A stretch of 15,145 bases of DNA from NCBI GenBank assembly GCA_964575715.1, contig CAZNSG010000284.1:1-15145 (forward strand). Reading direction: 5' to 3'. Below, in pieces: positions 8,170 to 14,192 of the stretch (within the stretch, counting starts at the first letter, position 1; each line of letters starts with the position of its first letter). The position numbers were made by a program, and so were the translations under genes. Below the pieces are notes generated by a model. The model did not search any database. It had not been told where the DNA came from and worked only from the letters and a program-made list of their open reading frames with translations. The DNA is from PNAI01 sp964575715 (GTDB lineage: Bacteria > Pseudomonadota > Alphaproteobacteria > Rhizobiales > Xanthobacteraceae).

Positions 8170-8833
8170 ACTCGATGGACCGCGGCTTGAGCCGCGCAAT
8201 GGCGCCGCCCGCCGGCTGGTGGTGTTCCTGCATGGCTACGGCGCCGACGGCAACGACCTGATCGAGCTCGGCCGCGCCTGGCAGCAGATCCTGCCCGACA
8301 CCGCGTTCGTCTCGCCGCACGCGCCCGAGCCGTGCGGAGGGGCGCCGACGGGGCGGCAATGGTTCGCGCTCACGTTTCGCGATCCGGACGAGCGCTGGAT
8401 CGGTGTCAACAAAGCTGCGCCCGTGCTCGAACGTTTCCTCGACGCCGAGCTTGCGCGCCGCAAACTTGCCCCATCCGCGCTGGCGCTGGTGGGCTTTAGC
8501 CAGGGCACCATGATGGCCTTGCATGTGGGTTTGCGGCGGGCGATCGCGCCGGTGGCCATCGTCGGCTTTTCGGGCATCCTGGTGCTGCCCAACAACGCGG
8601 CGCCCGAAGCGATCGCCGCCGATATCAAATCGCGCCCGCCGGTATTGTTGCTGCACGGCGACCAAGACGATCTCATTCCGCCACAAGCGCTTTTCCACGC
8701 GGCACAAACGCTGGCCGCACTTGAAGTGCCGGTCGAGTGGCACATGTCGGCCGGCGTGGGCCACGGGATTGACGGCGAGGGATTGCGCCATGGCGGGGAA
8801 TTCTTGATGCGTCGATTTGGGCTGCACGCTTGA
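8159..8833 (+). CDS. Phospholipase/carboxylesterase-family alpha/beta hydrolase
   Basis: A 224-residue cytosolic serine esterase of the PF02230 family (bacterial carboxylesterase and acyl-protein-thioesterase-like). The strand and oxyanion motif VVFLHGYGADGNDL lies at 21-34, the nucleophile Ser114 in GFSQG, Asp170 in HGDQDDLIPP, and His202 in GVGHGID, completing the catalytic triad. Members hydrolyse short acyl esters; the physiological substrate is unknown. It starts at GTG 8159 with GGAGG at 8149-8153, five bases upstream, and overlaps the glycosylase gene by 11 bases, the third member of a probable three-gene operon from 6466. The GTG start inside the previous gene supports translational coupling. 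No signal peptide is seen. Confidence 0.9.
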   Translation: MAGELDGPRLEPRNGAARRLVVFLHGYGADGNDLIELGRAWQQILPDTAFVSPHAPEPCGGAPTGRQWFALTFRDPDERWIGVNKAAPVLERFLDAELARRKLAPSALALVGFSQGTMMALHVGLRRAIAPVAIVGFSGILVLPNNAAPEAIAADIKSRPPVLLLHGDQDDLIPPQALFHAAQTLAALEVPVEWHMSAGVGHGIDGEGLRHGGEFLMRRFGLHA

Positions 8834-8863
8834 TGAACTCTCCAAAGAGGCCTTACGGCGTGC

Positions 8864-8892
8864 TTCACATTCGCGTCTTCCTCCCCTATAGA
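8864..8892 (+). promoter_or_regulatory. Candidate sigma-70-type promoter for the HNH gene
   Basis: TTCACA (8864-8869, five of six matches to TTGACA) is followed by a 17-base spacer and TATAGA (8887-8892, four of six matches to TATAAT). It lies in the 127-base gap between the esterase stop and the HNH start and points toward the HNH gene. Confidence 0.5.
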
Positions 8893-8947
8893 CTATGGGA
8901 ATTGGACTTTGGGAATCGCTGCTGACCACGCGGCGGTAAGGGGTGTC

Positions 8948-8953
8948 GGAGGA
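8948..8953 (+). promoter_or_regulatory. Shine-Dalgarno GGAGGA setting the HNH start
   Basis: GGAGGA lies seven bases before GTG 8961. An alternative in-frame GTG at 8943 precedes the motif and would encode it, so 8961 is preferred. Confidence 0.7.
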
Positions 8954-8960
8954 CCTCGTT

Positions 8961-9518
8961 GTGAACGTGCATGTATCTCGCGGAGGCTGGCCGGCGCTGG
9001 TGCTCAATGCGGATTTCCGCCCGCTGAGCTATTACCCGCTGTCGCTGTGGTCGTGGCAGGACGCCATCAAGGCGGTATTCCTCGAGCGGGTCAACATCGT
9101 CGAGCAGTACGATAAGGCGGTGCACAGCCCGAGCCGGGAAATGATGCTGCCGAGCGTAGTGTCGCTCAAGACCTACGTGCGGCCATCGACGCATCCGGCC
9201 TTCACACGGTTCAACGTATTCCTGCGCGACAAGTTCTGTTGCCAATTCTGCGGCACGCGCGACGATCTGACGTTCGATCATCTTTTGCCGCGTTCGCGCG
9301 GCGGCCATACCACCTGGGTCAACGTGGTCGCCGCATGCTCGGGCTGCAATCTGAAAAAGGGCAACATGACGCCGGCAGAAGCGCGCATGTGGCCTTCGCA
9401 GACGCCGTTCCAGCCGAGCGTGTCGCACCTGCACCGCAACGGACGGCTGTTCCCGCCGAACTTTCTGCACGAGAGCTGGCTCGACTATCTCTACTGGGAT
9501 ACCGAGCTCGATCCGTAA
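8961..9518 (+). CDS. HNH endonuclease family protein
   Basis: A 185-residue protein starting MNVHVSRGGWPALVLNADFR. The HNH domain lies at about 90-135. Cys94-x2-Cys97 (CQFC) and Cys126-x2-Cys129 (CSGC) form a structural zinc site. FDHLLPRSRGG (105-115) carries the DH pair with His107 as the likely general base, and Asn121 is in WVNVVAAC. The flanks are conserved too: LSYYPLSLWSWQDAIKAVFL near the N-terminus and PPNFLHESWLDYLYWDTELDP at the end. I recall near-identical single-copy chromosomal proteins throughout alphaproteobacteria, so this is a resident gene and unlikely to be a homing endonuclease. Its biological role is not established. It has its own candidate promoter and is followed by a repeat element that starts at its stop codon. 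Confidence 0.9.
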   Translation: MNVHVSRGGWPALVLNADFRPLSYYPLSLWSWQDAIKAVFLERVNIVEQYDKAVHSPSREMMLPSVVSLKTYVRPSTHPAFTRFNVFLRDKFCCQFCGTRDDLTFDHLLPRSRGGHTTWVNVVAACSGCNLKKGNMTPAEARMWPSQTPFQPSVSHLHRNGRLFPPNFLHESWLDYLYWDTELDP

Positions 9519-9729
9519 TACCAACTCTCTCAATTCGTCATTCCGGTCGAGCCGCGTTAGCGGCGAGGGCCGGAATCCATAACCATCGACCGTGATTATG
9601 GATTCCGGGCTCGCGAGCTTCGCACCCAAGTCGGCTGTAGCCGACTTGGGCAGTATCACTTGCCGATCTCGGGTAAACCCGAGATCGGTGGCCCCGGAAT
9701 GACAAGTCAGAATTTATGCGGGTTGGTAT
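9518..9729. repeat. 212-bp intergenic repeat with nested terminal inverted repeats and three hairpins
   Basis: The outer ends are ATACCAAC (9518-9525) and its complement GTTGGTAT (9722-9729). An inner pair, GTCATTCCGG (9537-9546) and CCGGAATGAC (9694-9703), is nested inside. Between them are three strong hairpins. The first has CCGGAATCCATAA at 9570-9582 pairing with 9596-9608. The second has CCCAAGTCGGCT at 9625-9636 pairing with 9639-9650. The third has CCGATCTCGGGT at 9663-9674 pairing with 9677-9688. There is no open frame that looks coding. The element lies between the convergent HNH and dsbB genes, where the hairpins could act as a bidirectional terminator. It resembles the short palindromic repeats common in Hyphomicrobiales genomes; mobility in trans (MITE- or REP-like) is inference. 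Confidence 0.75.
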
Positions 9730-10252
9730 AAGCCCTGGAGCGATTTGCCAGCACGCCCCACGCTGCCAAAGCGGCGAGCGTGAGCGAGATCAGCGCGTTA
9801 TATCCGGCCAGCGAGAGGCCAAGAAAGCGCCAGGGCGCTTCATCGCAACGCACGAGTATTGCATTCTTGAGCCGCTGCTGAAGCTCTTCGACGGTGCCGA
9901 AGCTGGGCGTGCCCGCGCATTCCTGCGGACCGGACCACCATTTCCACTCGATGCCGGAATGATAGACGCCAAGGCCGGCATTCCACAGCATGGCGGCGGC
10001 AATGGCGAGCAGGGCGAGCTGGATGACCTTGGGTGTGGCACCATAGGAAACCCCGAGCGCGACCAGGACCGCGAGCGGGATCGCGAAGTAGTAGGCCACG
10101 CGCTGCTCCAGGCAGAGCGGACAGGGCGCGAGCCCGACGACATATTGGAAGAACCACGCGCCGAGGAGTGCTGCCGCACCAAGCGTTGCGATGGCGATCG
10201 CTGCCCGCAGGGCGGGTTTGCCGCGATCAAGGGTTGAGAACTCCGCAACCAT
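9707..10252 (-). CDS. dsbB: Disulfide bond formation protein B (DsbB)
   Basis: A 181-residue inner-membrane quinone reductase that reoxidises DsbA. Four membrane segments are visible (about 14-34, 48-68, 75-95 and 140-165). The first periplasmic loop has the redox pair Cys44-x2-Cys47 in LAPCPLCLEQRVAYY, and the second has Cys112 and Cys136 in PQECAGTPSF and LVRCDEAPWRF; these are the four essential cysteines of the family. ATG 10252 is chosen for its upstream GGAAGG; an in-frame start at 10312 would add 20 atypical residues. The C-terminal codons, for about AYTNPHKF, run into the end of the flanking repeat, so the tail is repeat-derived. No dsbA is in the window. The gene is divergent from tRNA-Leu. 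Confidence 0.9.
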   Translation of the reverse strand: MVAEFSTLDRGKPALRAAIAIATLGAAALLGAWFFQYVVGLAPCPLCLEQRVAYYFAIPLAVLVALGVSYGATPKVIQLALLAIAAAMLWNAGLGVYHSGIEWKWWSGPQECAGTPSFGTVEELQQRLKNAILVRCDEAPWRFLGLSLAGYNALISLTLAALAAWGVLANRSRAYTNPHKF

Positions 10253-10330
10253 GCGCGCACCCTTCCTTGCTACGACATAGCGCCACGATGGAAGCCTGTC
10301 GACTCCGCACACATACGCGGGCGCCGGGCG

Positions 10331-10358
10331 TTGACCGCCTGCATTCGGTGGTTATGAT
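10331..10358 (+). promoter_or_regulatory. Promoter of the tRNA-Leu gene
   Basis: TTGACC (10331-10336), a 16-base spacer and TATGAT (10353-10358) lie just upstream of the tRNA. The predicted start of transcription at about 10365 leaves a leader of only a few bases. Confidence 0.6.
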
Positions 10359-10367
10359 CTTAACTAT

Positions 10368-10454
10368 GCCCCTGTGGCGGAATTGGTAGACGCGCCAGAC
10401 TCAAAATCTGGTGGTGGCGACATCGTGCTGGTTCGAGTCCGGCCAGGGGCACCA
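10368..10454 (+). tRNA. tRNA-Leu (anticodon CAA)
   Basis: An 87-base class II tRNA with the CCA end encoded. The acceptor stem pairs GCCCCTG (10368-10374) with CAGGGGC (10444-10450), followed by the discriminator A and CCA. The anticodon stem CCAGA/TCTGG encloses loop CTCAAAA, giving anticodon CAA at 10402-10404, which reads the leucine codon UUG. A long variable arm (GGTGGCGACATCG region) and a GGTTCGAGTCC T-arm agree with tRNA-Leu. No clear terminator follows, and no integrase or attachment-site duplication is seen at its 3' end, so there is no sign of an inserted island here. Confidence 0.96.
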
Positions 10455-10588
10455 ATTCGTTCGCCGACAATCAATGCCTCCGACGATGCTCAATGCATCC
10501 ATCTGGGGCGTGAGCGGAGGCGATCCCGCTCATATGCCTGCAAGTGTTTTTTGCGAGAGTATGCGCCAGGCGTCGTTGTTGGCCGCCT

Positions 10589-10951
10589 TTAGTGCACCGC
10601 GCCCGACAGCCTCAAGCTGTTGGCGTGCACGCTGCGTTGCAGCGGCGCATAGGCACGTTCGGCAGCGACATTCATCCCGCACCCGTCCGCCAGCGCCTGC
10701 GTGGCGGCGTTTTCGGCCTCGGCGAACGCGTCGACTTTCTCGGCAATCATCCGGAACACTTCGTCCACCGAACCCGGACCGCCCGATGCCAGAAGCAGCA
10801 GCCGCTGCGAGATCACACTTTGTGCCTCGCAGGTAAACCTTACGGCCTCGACCCAGTTCGTCCAGAAGTTGATCACATTGATCTCCGATCGGTAGGTTCC
10901 GGAAGCCGGAATAGCGTCGGGAACACGAAGGAAATCTTGGGCCGAATACAT
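10589..10951 (-). CDS. Small uncharacterised phasin-like protein
   Basis: A 120-residue protein starting MYSAQDFLRVPDAIPASG. Residues 25-85 are predicted to be largely helical, including FWTNWVEAVRFTCEAQSVI and LLLLASGGPGSVDEVFRMIA, then a helix EKVDAFAEAENAATQALADG. The order 'FW..W.EA.R...EAQ.VI..RL' then 'R M.(A/T)EK..A..E' and a C-terminal 'A..PL.R.V.AN..RLS' resembles a small alphaproteobacterial family of unknown function sometimes labelled phasin-like. The link to polyhydroxyalkanoate granules is weak inference. The ATG at 10951 has AGGGAAG about 11 bases upstream; a TTG one codon further up is less likely. It lies alone on the minus strand, with 222 bases to the next gene's stop. Confidence 0.6.
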   Translation of the reverse strand: MYSAQDFLRVPDAIPASGTYRSEINVINFWTNWVEAVRFTCEAQSVISQRLLLLASGGPGSVDEVFRMIAEKVDAFAEAENAATQALADGCGMNVAAERAYAPLQRSVHANSLRLSGAVH

Positions 10952-11173
10952 CAAAATTGAATCTTCCCTATCGCTAAAACTGTTGCCAAATCGTTAAGCA
11001 TCGCGCATCAACGCGCCCCTGCACTTTCCTTGGTGGGGGTGGGCAGCGAGGATTTCATCGGTCTTGATTGGCTGAAGGAATCACCGCCAACCGCAGGCGT
11101 GACGCGCCACCAGTAATCTTTGTTGAATCGCATTTTCTGCGGCGAACCGGTTCCCACTTCGCCGGAAAATGCT

Positions 11174-12166
11174 CTATACGCGCTGGCCCTCGCTCAGCGG
11201 AATGTCGCGCAGCGTGCTGGGCGCGAACAGCTCCTCGATCGCAAGGCGGCGCGCGGACAGACCCTGCTCATGGGTATATTGCAGCAGCGCCTCGAGCGAG
11301 GGCTGGTTCGGCGCGATGCCGTAAGGGAACCAGTCGCGCCCGATGATCGCCTGCTCCTCCTCGATCAGCGGCTGCAACCAGGCGAACGATGCCTTGGGCG
11401 CGCCGGCTTCCATGAGAAGGCGGTAGCAGTAATCCTTCGCCTGGCAGAGCGCCTTGTAGAGGCTCATCGCCACCCAAGGGTCACGCTCGTAGATATCGCG
11501 GCGGATCACCACCGTGTGCATGATCGGATAAATCTTGGTGCGGCGGTAATAGTCCTTCTCCATGTCCGCATAGTTGGGAAACAGGCGGCGCACATTTTTC
11601 GCGCCGCGCCGGAACGAGAGCGGATTGTTGGCGGTGATCAGAAAATCGATCTCGCCGCGTTCCAGCAGATCGCCCAGTTCCGCGCCGGCCGGCGCCTGCG
11701 TGAGGCGGATGTCCGCGGGCAGCTTGCGGCCGAGCCGGTCGACGCGGCCCTGCACCCATTCCACCTCGCTGGGCTTGACGCCGAATTCGTGCTGCATCAG
11801 TCCGCGCATGTAGACCGCAGCCGTCATGCTGTATTCCGGCACGCCGCCGCGCTTGCCCTTGAGGTCCGCGCCGCTCGCGATGCCCTTGGCAGTGTTGATG
11901 AAGAAATAGCCGTGGCGGAAGACGCGCGAGGGAAACGCCGGCACCGCGATGAACGGCGGATTGCCCTCGCTCAGGAGCGTAGTGTAGTTCGACAGCGACA
12001 TTTCGGAGGCGTCGAATTCCGCAAATTGCAGCATGCGCCAGAAAATCTCGGCCGGCTGCAACGTGAGATAATTGAGCTCGATGCCTTCCGGCCTGATGGT
12101 GCCGTCGCGCAACGCCTGGGTGCGGTCGTACGGCCCGCACGCGAAGTTCAGACGCAGATTTGCCAT
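11174..12166 (-). CDS. 4,5-dihydroxyphthalate decarboxylase-like / solute-binding-fold protein
   Basis: A 330-residue protein starting MANLRLNFACGPYDRTQALRDG, with IRPEGIELNYLTLQPAEIFWRM and FDASEMSLSNYTTLL following. This pattern (cytoplasmic periplasmic-binding-protein fold, 'R...L..G.V.PEGI.L', 'FD..E.S...Y') is that of the 4,5-dihydroxyphthalate decarboxylase (Pht5)-type family, which shares the NMT1/ThiY-like fold with ABC transporter binding proteins. No signal peptide is visible from ATG 12166, which favours a cytoplasmic enzyme-like protein. No phthalate-degradation genes and no ABC permease or ATPase are nearby, so the substrate is open: decarboxylase on an aromatic dicarboxylate, or an orphan ligand-binding protein. 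An in-frame start at 12196 would add ten residues; I prefer 12166 since family members start just before the first strand. It is divergent from the Bug-type gene. Confidence 0.75.
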   Translation of the reverse strand: MANLRLNFACGPYDRTQALRDGTIRPEGIELNYLTLQPAEIFWRMLQFAEFDASEMSLSNYTTLLSEGNPPFIAVPAFPSRVFRHGYFFINTAKGIASGADLKGKRGGVPEYSMTAAVYMRGLMQHEFGVKPSEVEWVQGRVDRLGRKLPADIRLTQAPAGAELGDLLERGEIDFLITANNPLSFRRGAKNVRRLFPNYADMEKDYYRRTKIYPIMHTVVIRRDIYERDPWVAMSLYKALCQAKDYCYRLLMEAGAPKASFAWLQPLIEEEQAIIGRDWFPYGIAPNQPSLEALLQYTHEQGLSARRLAIEELFAPSTLRDIPLSEGQRV

Positions 12167-12244
12167 GAAAAGTCCGTCTCGCACGCAAGCCCGCAACCTG
12201 TCGGGGCCGCGTCAGGCTGTCAAGGTTGATCGCAATAGACATTT

Positions 12245-12293
12245 GCGCATGATCTTATCCGAAAACCGGTTTCCACTTTTCGGGATCATGCGC
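12245..12293. repeat. RIME-like intergenic palindrome of Hyphomicrobiales
   Basis: A 49-base nested palindrome. The outer arms GCGCATGATC (12245-12254) and GATCATGCGC (12284-12293) pair perfectly, and the inner arms CCGAAAA (12259-12265) and TTTTCGG (12277-12283) pair perfectly. The central ACCGGTTTCCAC completes a sequence that I recall as very frequent between genes in Bradyrhizobium- and Rhizobium-type genomes. It lies between two divergent genes. Function is unknown. Confidence 0.8.
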
Positions 12294-12347
12294 TGGCAGC
12301 GGGCATCGAATTGGCATAGGCTTGCTGGAACTAATGCATCCAAAGCC

Positions 12348-12353
12348 AAGGAG
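12348..12353 (+). promoter_or_regulatory. Shine-Dalgarno AAGGAG of the Bug-type gene
   Basis: AAGGAG lies seven bases before ATG 12361. It fixes this start over the in-frame ATG at 12334, which has no such signal and would spoil the signal peptide. Confidence 0.75.
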
Positions 12354-12360
12354 CCCCGCG

Positions 12361-13338
12361 ATGTCGATTTTGAGTCGGTTGTTCGTTGCCACCGTGTCGG
12401 TGTTCGCTCTCACGCTCCAAGCCGGGGCGCAGAACTATCCCGAGCGCGTGGTGCGCATCGTCAATCCGTTCCCGCCCGGCGGCTCGGTCGAGATCACGGC
12501 GCGTCTGCTGGCGCAGAAGCTCGCCGAGAACATCCCAGGGAGCCAGTTCATCGTCGAGAACCGCACCGGCGCGGGCGGCAATATTGGCTCCGACTCGGTC
12601 GCGAAATCCGATCCCGACGGCTACACATTGCTATTCACCGCGCCGGGGCCGCTGACCGTCAATCAGACGCTCTACCGCAAGGGCCTGCCCTTCGATCCGG
12701 AAAAGGATTTCGCCCCGATCGCCATTTTCGCGCGCACGCCGATCGTGCTGATGGTGAACCCGGACGTGCCGGTGAAGAATGTCCAGGAACTCATCGCCTA
12801 CGCCAAGCAGAATCCGGGGAAGTTGAACTTCGGCTCGGCCGGCATGGGTTCGACGCCGCATCTCTCGGGCGAGCTGCTCAAGAGCATGGCAAAGATCGAG
12901 ATCACACACGTGCCGTTCCGCGGCACCGGCCCGGCCATGACCGCCCTGATCGGCGGCCACATCCAGATGACGTTCGACCTCTTGCCCGGCAGCCTGCCGC
13001 AGATCAGCGGCGGCAAGGTGCGCGCGCTGGCCAACGCCGGTGCGAAACGCCCTCCCGCGCTGCCCGACCTGCCGACGGTCGCCGAGCAGGGTTTGGCCGG
13101 CTTCGACTCCTCGTCCTGGGTCGCGCTGGTAGCGCCAGCCAAAACGCCGGCACCGGTGCTGGCGAAACTGCGGGCAGAGGTCGGCAAGGCGATCGCTTCG
13201 CCCGACATCGTCAAACGTCTCAACGAACTTGGCTCCGAGCCGGGTACCGCAGTCGAGACGGAGGCGCGCGCGTTTCTCGTGGCCGAGACCAAGAAATGGG
13301 CCGAGGTAATCCGCATATCGGGCGCCACGGCGGAGTAG
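12361..13338 (+). CDS. Bug-family (TctC-type) periplasmic solute-binding protein
   Basis: A 325-residue exported binding protein of the Bug/TctC family (PF03401), the extracytoplasmic receptors of tripartite tricarboxylate transporters. A signal peptide, MSILSRLFVATVSVFALTLQ then AGA, should be cleaved near residue 23. The mature protein starts QNYPERVVRIVNPFPPGGSV and shows the hallmarks GGSVEITARLLAQKL, VENRTGAGGNIGSDSVAKSDPDGYTLL, GSAGMGSTPHLSGELL and HVPFRGTGPAMTALIGGHI. Ligands are typically carboxylates, but a specific one cannot be assigned. The gene is an orphan: no TctA or TctB membrane gene is beside it, the usual situation in genomes with many Bug proteins. It is divergent from the Pht5-like gene, with 194 bases between the two start codons. 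Confidence 0.92.
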   Translation: MSILSRLFVATVSVFALTLQAGAQNYPERVVRIVNPFPPGGSVEITARLLAQKLAENIPGSQFIVENRTGAGGNIGSDSVAKSDPDGYTLLFTAPGPLTVNQTLYRKGLPFDPEKDFAPIAIFARTPIVLMVNPDVPVKNVQELIAYAKQNPGKLNFGSAGMGSTPHLSGELLKSMAKIEITHVPFRGTGPAMTALIGGHIQMTFDLLPGSLPQISGGKVRALANAGAKRPPALPDLPTVAEQGLAGFDSSSWVALVAPAKTPAPVLAKLRAEVGKAIASPDIVKRLNELGSEPGTAVETEARAFLVAETKKWAEVIRISGATAE

Positions 13339-13451
13339 AGATTTGGAAATGTGGTCATCGGATTCTTGTGTTTCGAACTCTAACTTCTGACCTTTGATCC
13401 CTTGCATCTGATTTCTATTTCCTGATTAGCAAATGCTCCATGTCTTCTTAT

Positions 13452-13577
13452 CCCTCCCCCGCTCGGGGGAGGGTGGCCGCGAGCGAAGCGAGCGGCCGGG
13501 TGGGGGCGCTTACTTTATCGCTCTCGCCATCACCCCACCCCGGCGCTTCGCGCCAACCCTCCCCTTTCAGGGGAGGG
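13452..13577. repeat. G/C-tract palindromic intergenic repeat
   Basis: Two short hairpins bracket the element: CCCTCCCCCG (13452-13461) pairs with CGGGGGAGGG (13464-13473), and CCCTCCCC (13557-13564) pairs with GGGGAGGG (13570-13577). Between them lie GGCCGC...GCGGCC with an inner GAGCGAAGCGA, and a GGGTGGGG/CCCCACCC pair, so the whole unit can fold on itself. This type is a familiar intergenic repeat in Bradyrhizobium-like genomes. It lies about 110 bases after the Bug-type gene and could help terminate its transcription. Confidence 0.75.
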
Positions 13578-13623
13578 ATGAAGAAGCCAATACTTCGCTC
13601 CCCGTATTTTTTAAGCCGGCGCA

Positions 13624-13687
13624 CCCAGATCGGCCTTGGCCGATCTGGGAATCCAAATTTTCCAATCTCGGGTAAACCCGAGATTGG
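13624..13687. repeat. Second copy of the twin-hairpin module
   Basis: CCCAGATCGGCC (13624-13635) pairs with GGCCGATCTGGG (13638-13649). After 12 bases, CCAATCTCGGGT (13662-13673) pairs with ACCCGAGATTGG (13676-13687). Arm lengths, the two-base loops and the 12-base spacer equal those of the copy at 9625-9688, while several paired positions differ in a compensatory way. Confidence 0.8.
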
Positions 13688-13941
13688 TGCGCCATTCGTC
13701 CAATTCCGTTTGCCCCCGAAAGGGCGCGCGGGACACCGGGGTCGCGAAGACCCGCGGACCTCGGCATCTCGCGACGCCAAGGCATTCCGGAAAGTGTAGA
13801 GCCGCAAGTCCGCCGAAACCCTCGGCGCCCCGCGCGCGATGTTTATAGGCCTGCTCCGTGCATCCCCGGCGGGGCCTTCCTTTTGCCCGCCGCTGGGTGC
13901 CTGACGGATCGGGTCAGGCGAGGCCGTGCACGGCTTGAGCC

Positions 13942-13981
13942 GCCTTGAACGGGGTGTTCGTCTTGGCGCCCCATTCAAGGC
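13942..13981. repeat. Inverted repeat within the structured GC-rich block
   Basis: GCCTTGAA (13942-13949) is complementary to TTCAAGGC (13974-13981), extended inward by CGGGG and CCCC. Further palindromes in the block are GCCTGA/TCAGGC, GCCGTGCACGGC, and GGATTATAATCC at 14078-14089. Together they suggest a folded RNA or a repeat element; no function is known to me. Confidence 0.5.
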
Positions 13982-14192
13982 CACCGCTTCCCCGCCCCGC
14001 GCATCGTGACGATCGCGAACGCCCCTTTTCATGGGACGGGATGGTTCAGCAATGACAAGGCGAATACGGCGGAAAAAGGATTATAATCCTAGTCAATGTA
14101 GGGTAGGCAAAGGCGCGGACTTGTCCGCAAAAGCCAGGATGGTGGAGGCGGAAAGCGCCGCGCCCACCTCAATCAGGTAGCGTCGTGTCCTC

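Larger units (their letters stand above)
13339..14192. other. 854-bp gene-free stretch: mosaic of repeats and a structured GC-rich block
   Basis: No convincing gene is present. From left to right it holds a plain AT-richer segment (13339-13450), a palindromic repeat (13452-13577), a twin-hairpin module (13624-13687), a GC-rich block with several inverted repeats (about 13700-14090), and a segment starting TGTAGGGTAGGCAAAGGCGC with a small hairpin GCGGACTTGTCCGC (about 14097-14175). A minus-strand open frame of 194 codons (13448-14032) crosses three of these repeats; I judge it non-coding. Confidence 0.7.

Noticed and set aside
7210..8199. Minus-strand open frame of 329 codons
   Set aside because: It is antisense to the MBL hydrolase end and the glycosylase, both of which have clear catalytic motifs.
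8105..9007. Minus-strand open frame of 300 codons
   Set aside because: It is antisense to the esterase, whose catalytic triad is intact; its composition is low-complexity.
10368..10500. tRNA-Leu as the integration site of a genomic island
   Set aside because: No integrase, no repeated tRNA 3' end and no foreign cargo are visible downstream.
11120..12229. Plus-strand open frame of 369 codons
   Set aside because: It is antisense to the Pht5-like gene and shows no domain; the minus-strand protein is a recognisable family.
12312..12326. Sigma-54-like promoter TGGCATAGGCTTGCT before the Bug-type gene
   Set aside because: The GG and GC elements are separated by nine bases; sigma-54 promoters need ten, and this spacing is strict.
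12072..13397. Plus-strand open frame of 441 codons
   Set aside because: It is the wrong frame of the Bug-type gene plus upstream repeat DNA; the true frame has a signal peptide and family motifs.
13448..14032. Minus-strand open frame of 194 codons starting MKRGVRDRHDARGGEAVA
   Set aside because: It reads through the 13452-13577 palindrome and the twin hairpins, its product is Arg/Pro/Gly-rich with no domain, and no ribosome site is evident. It is most likely spurious.
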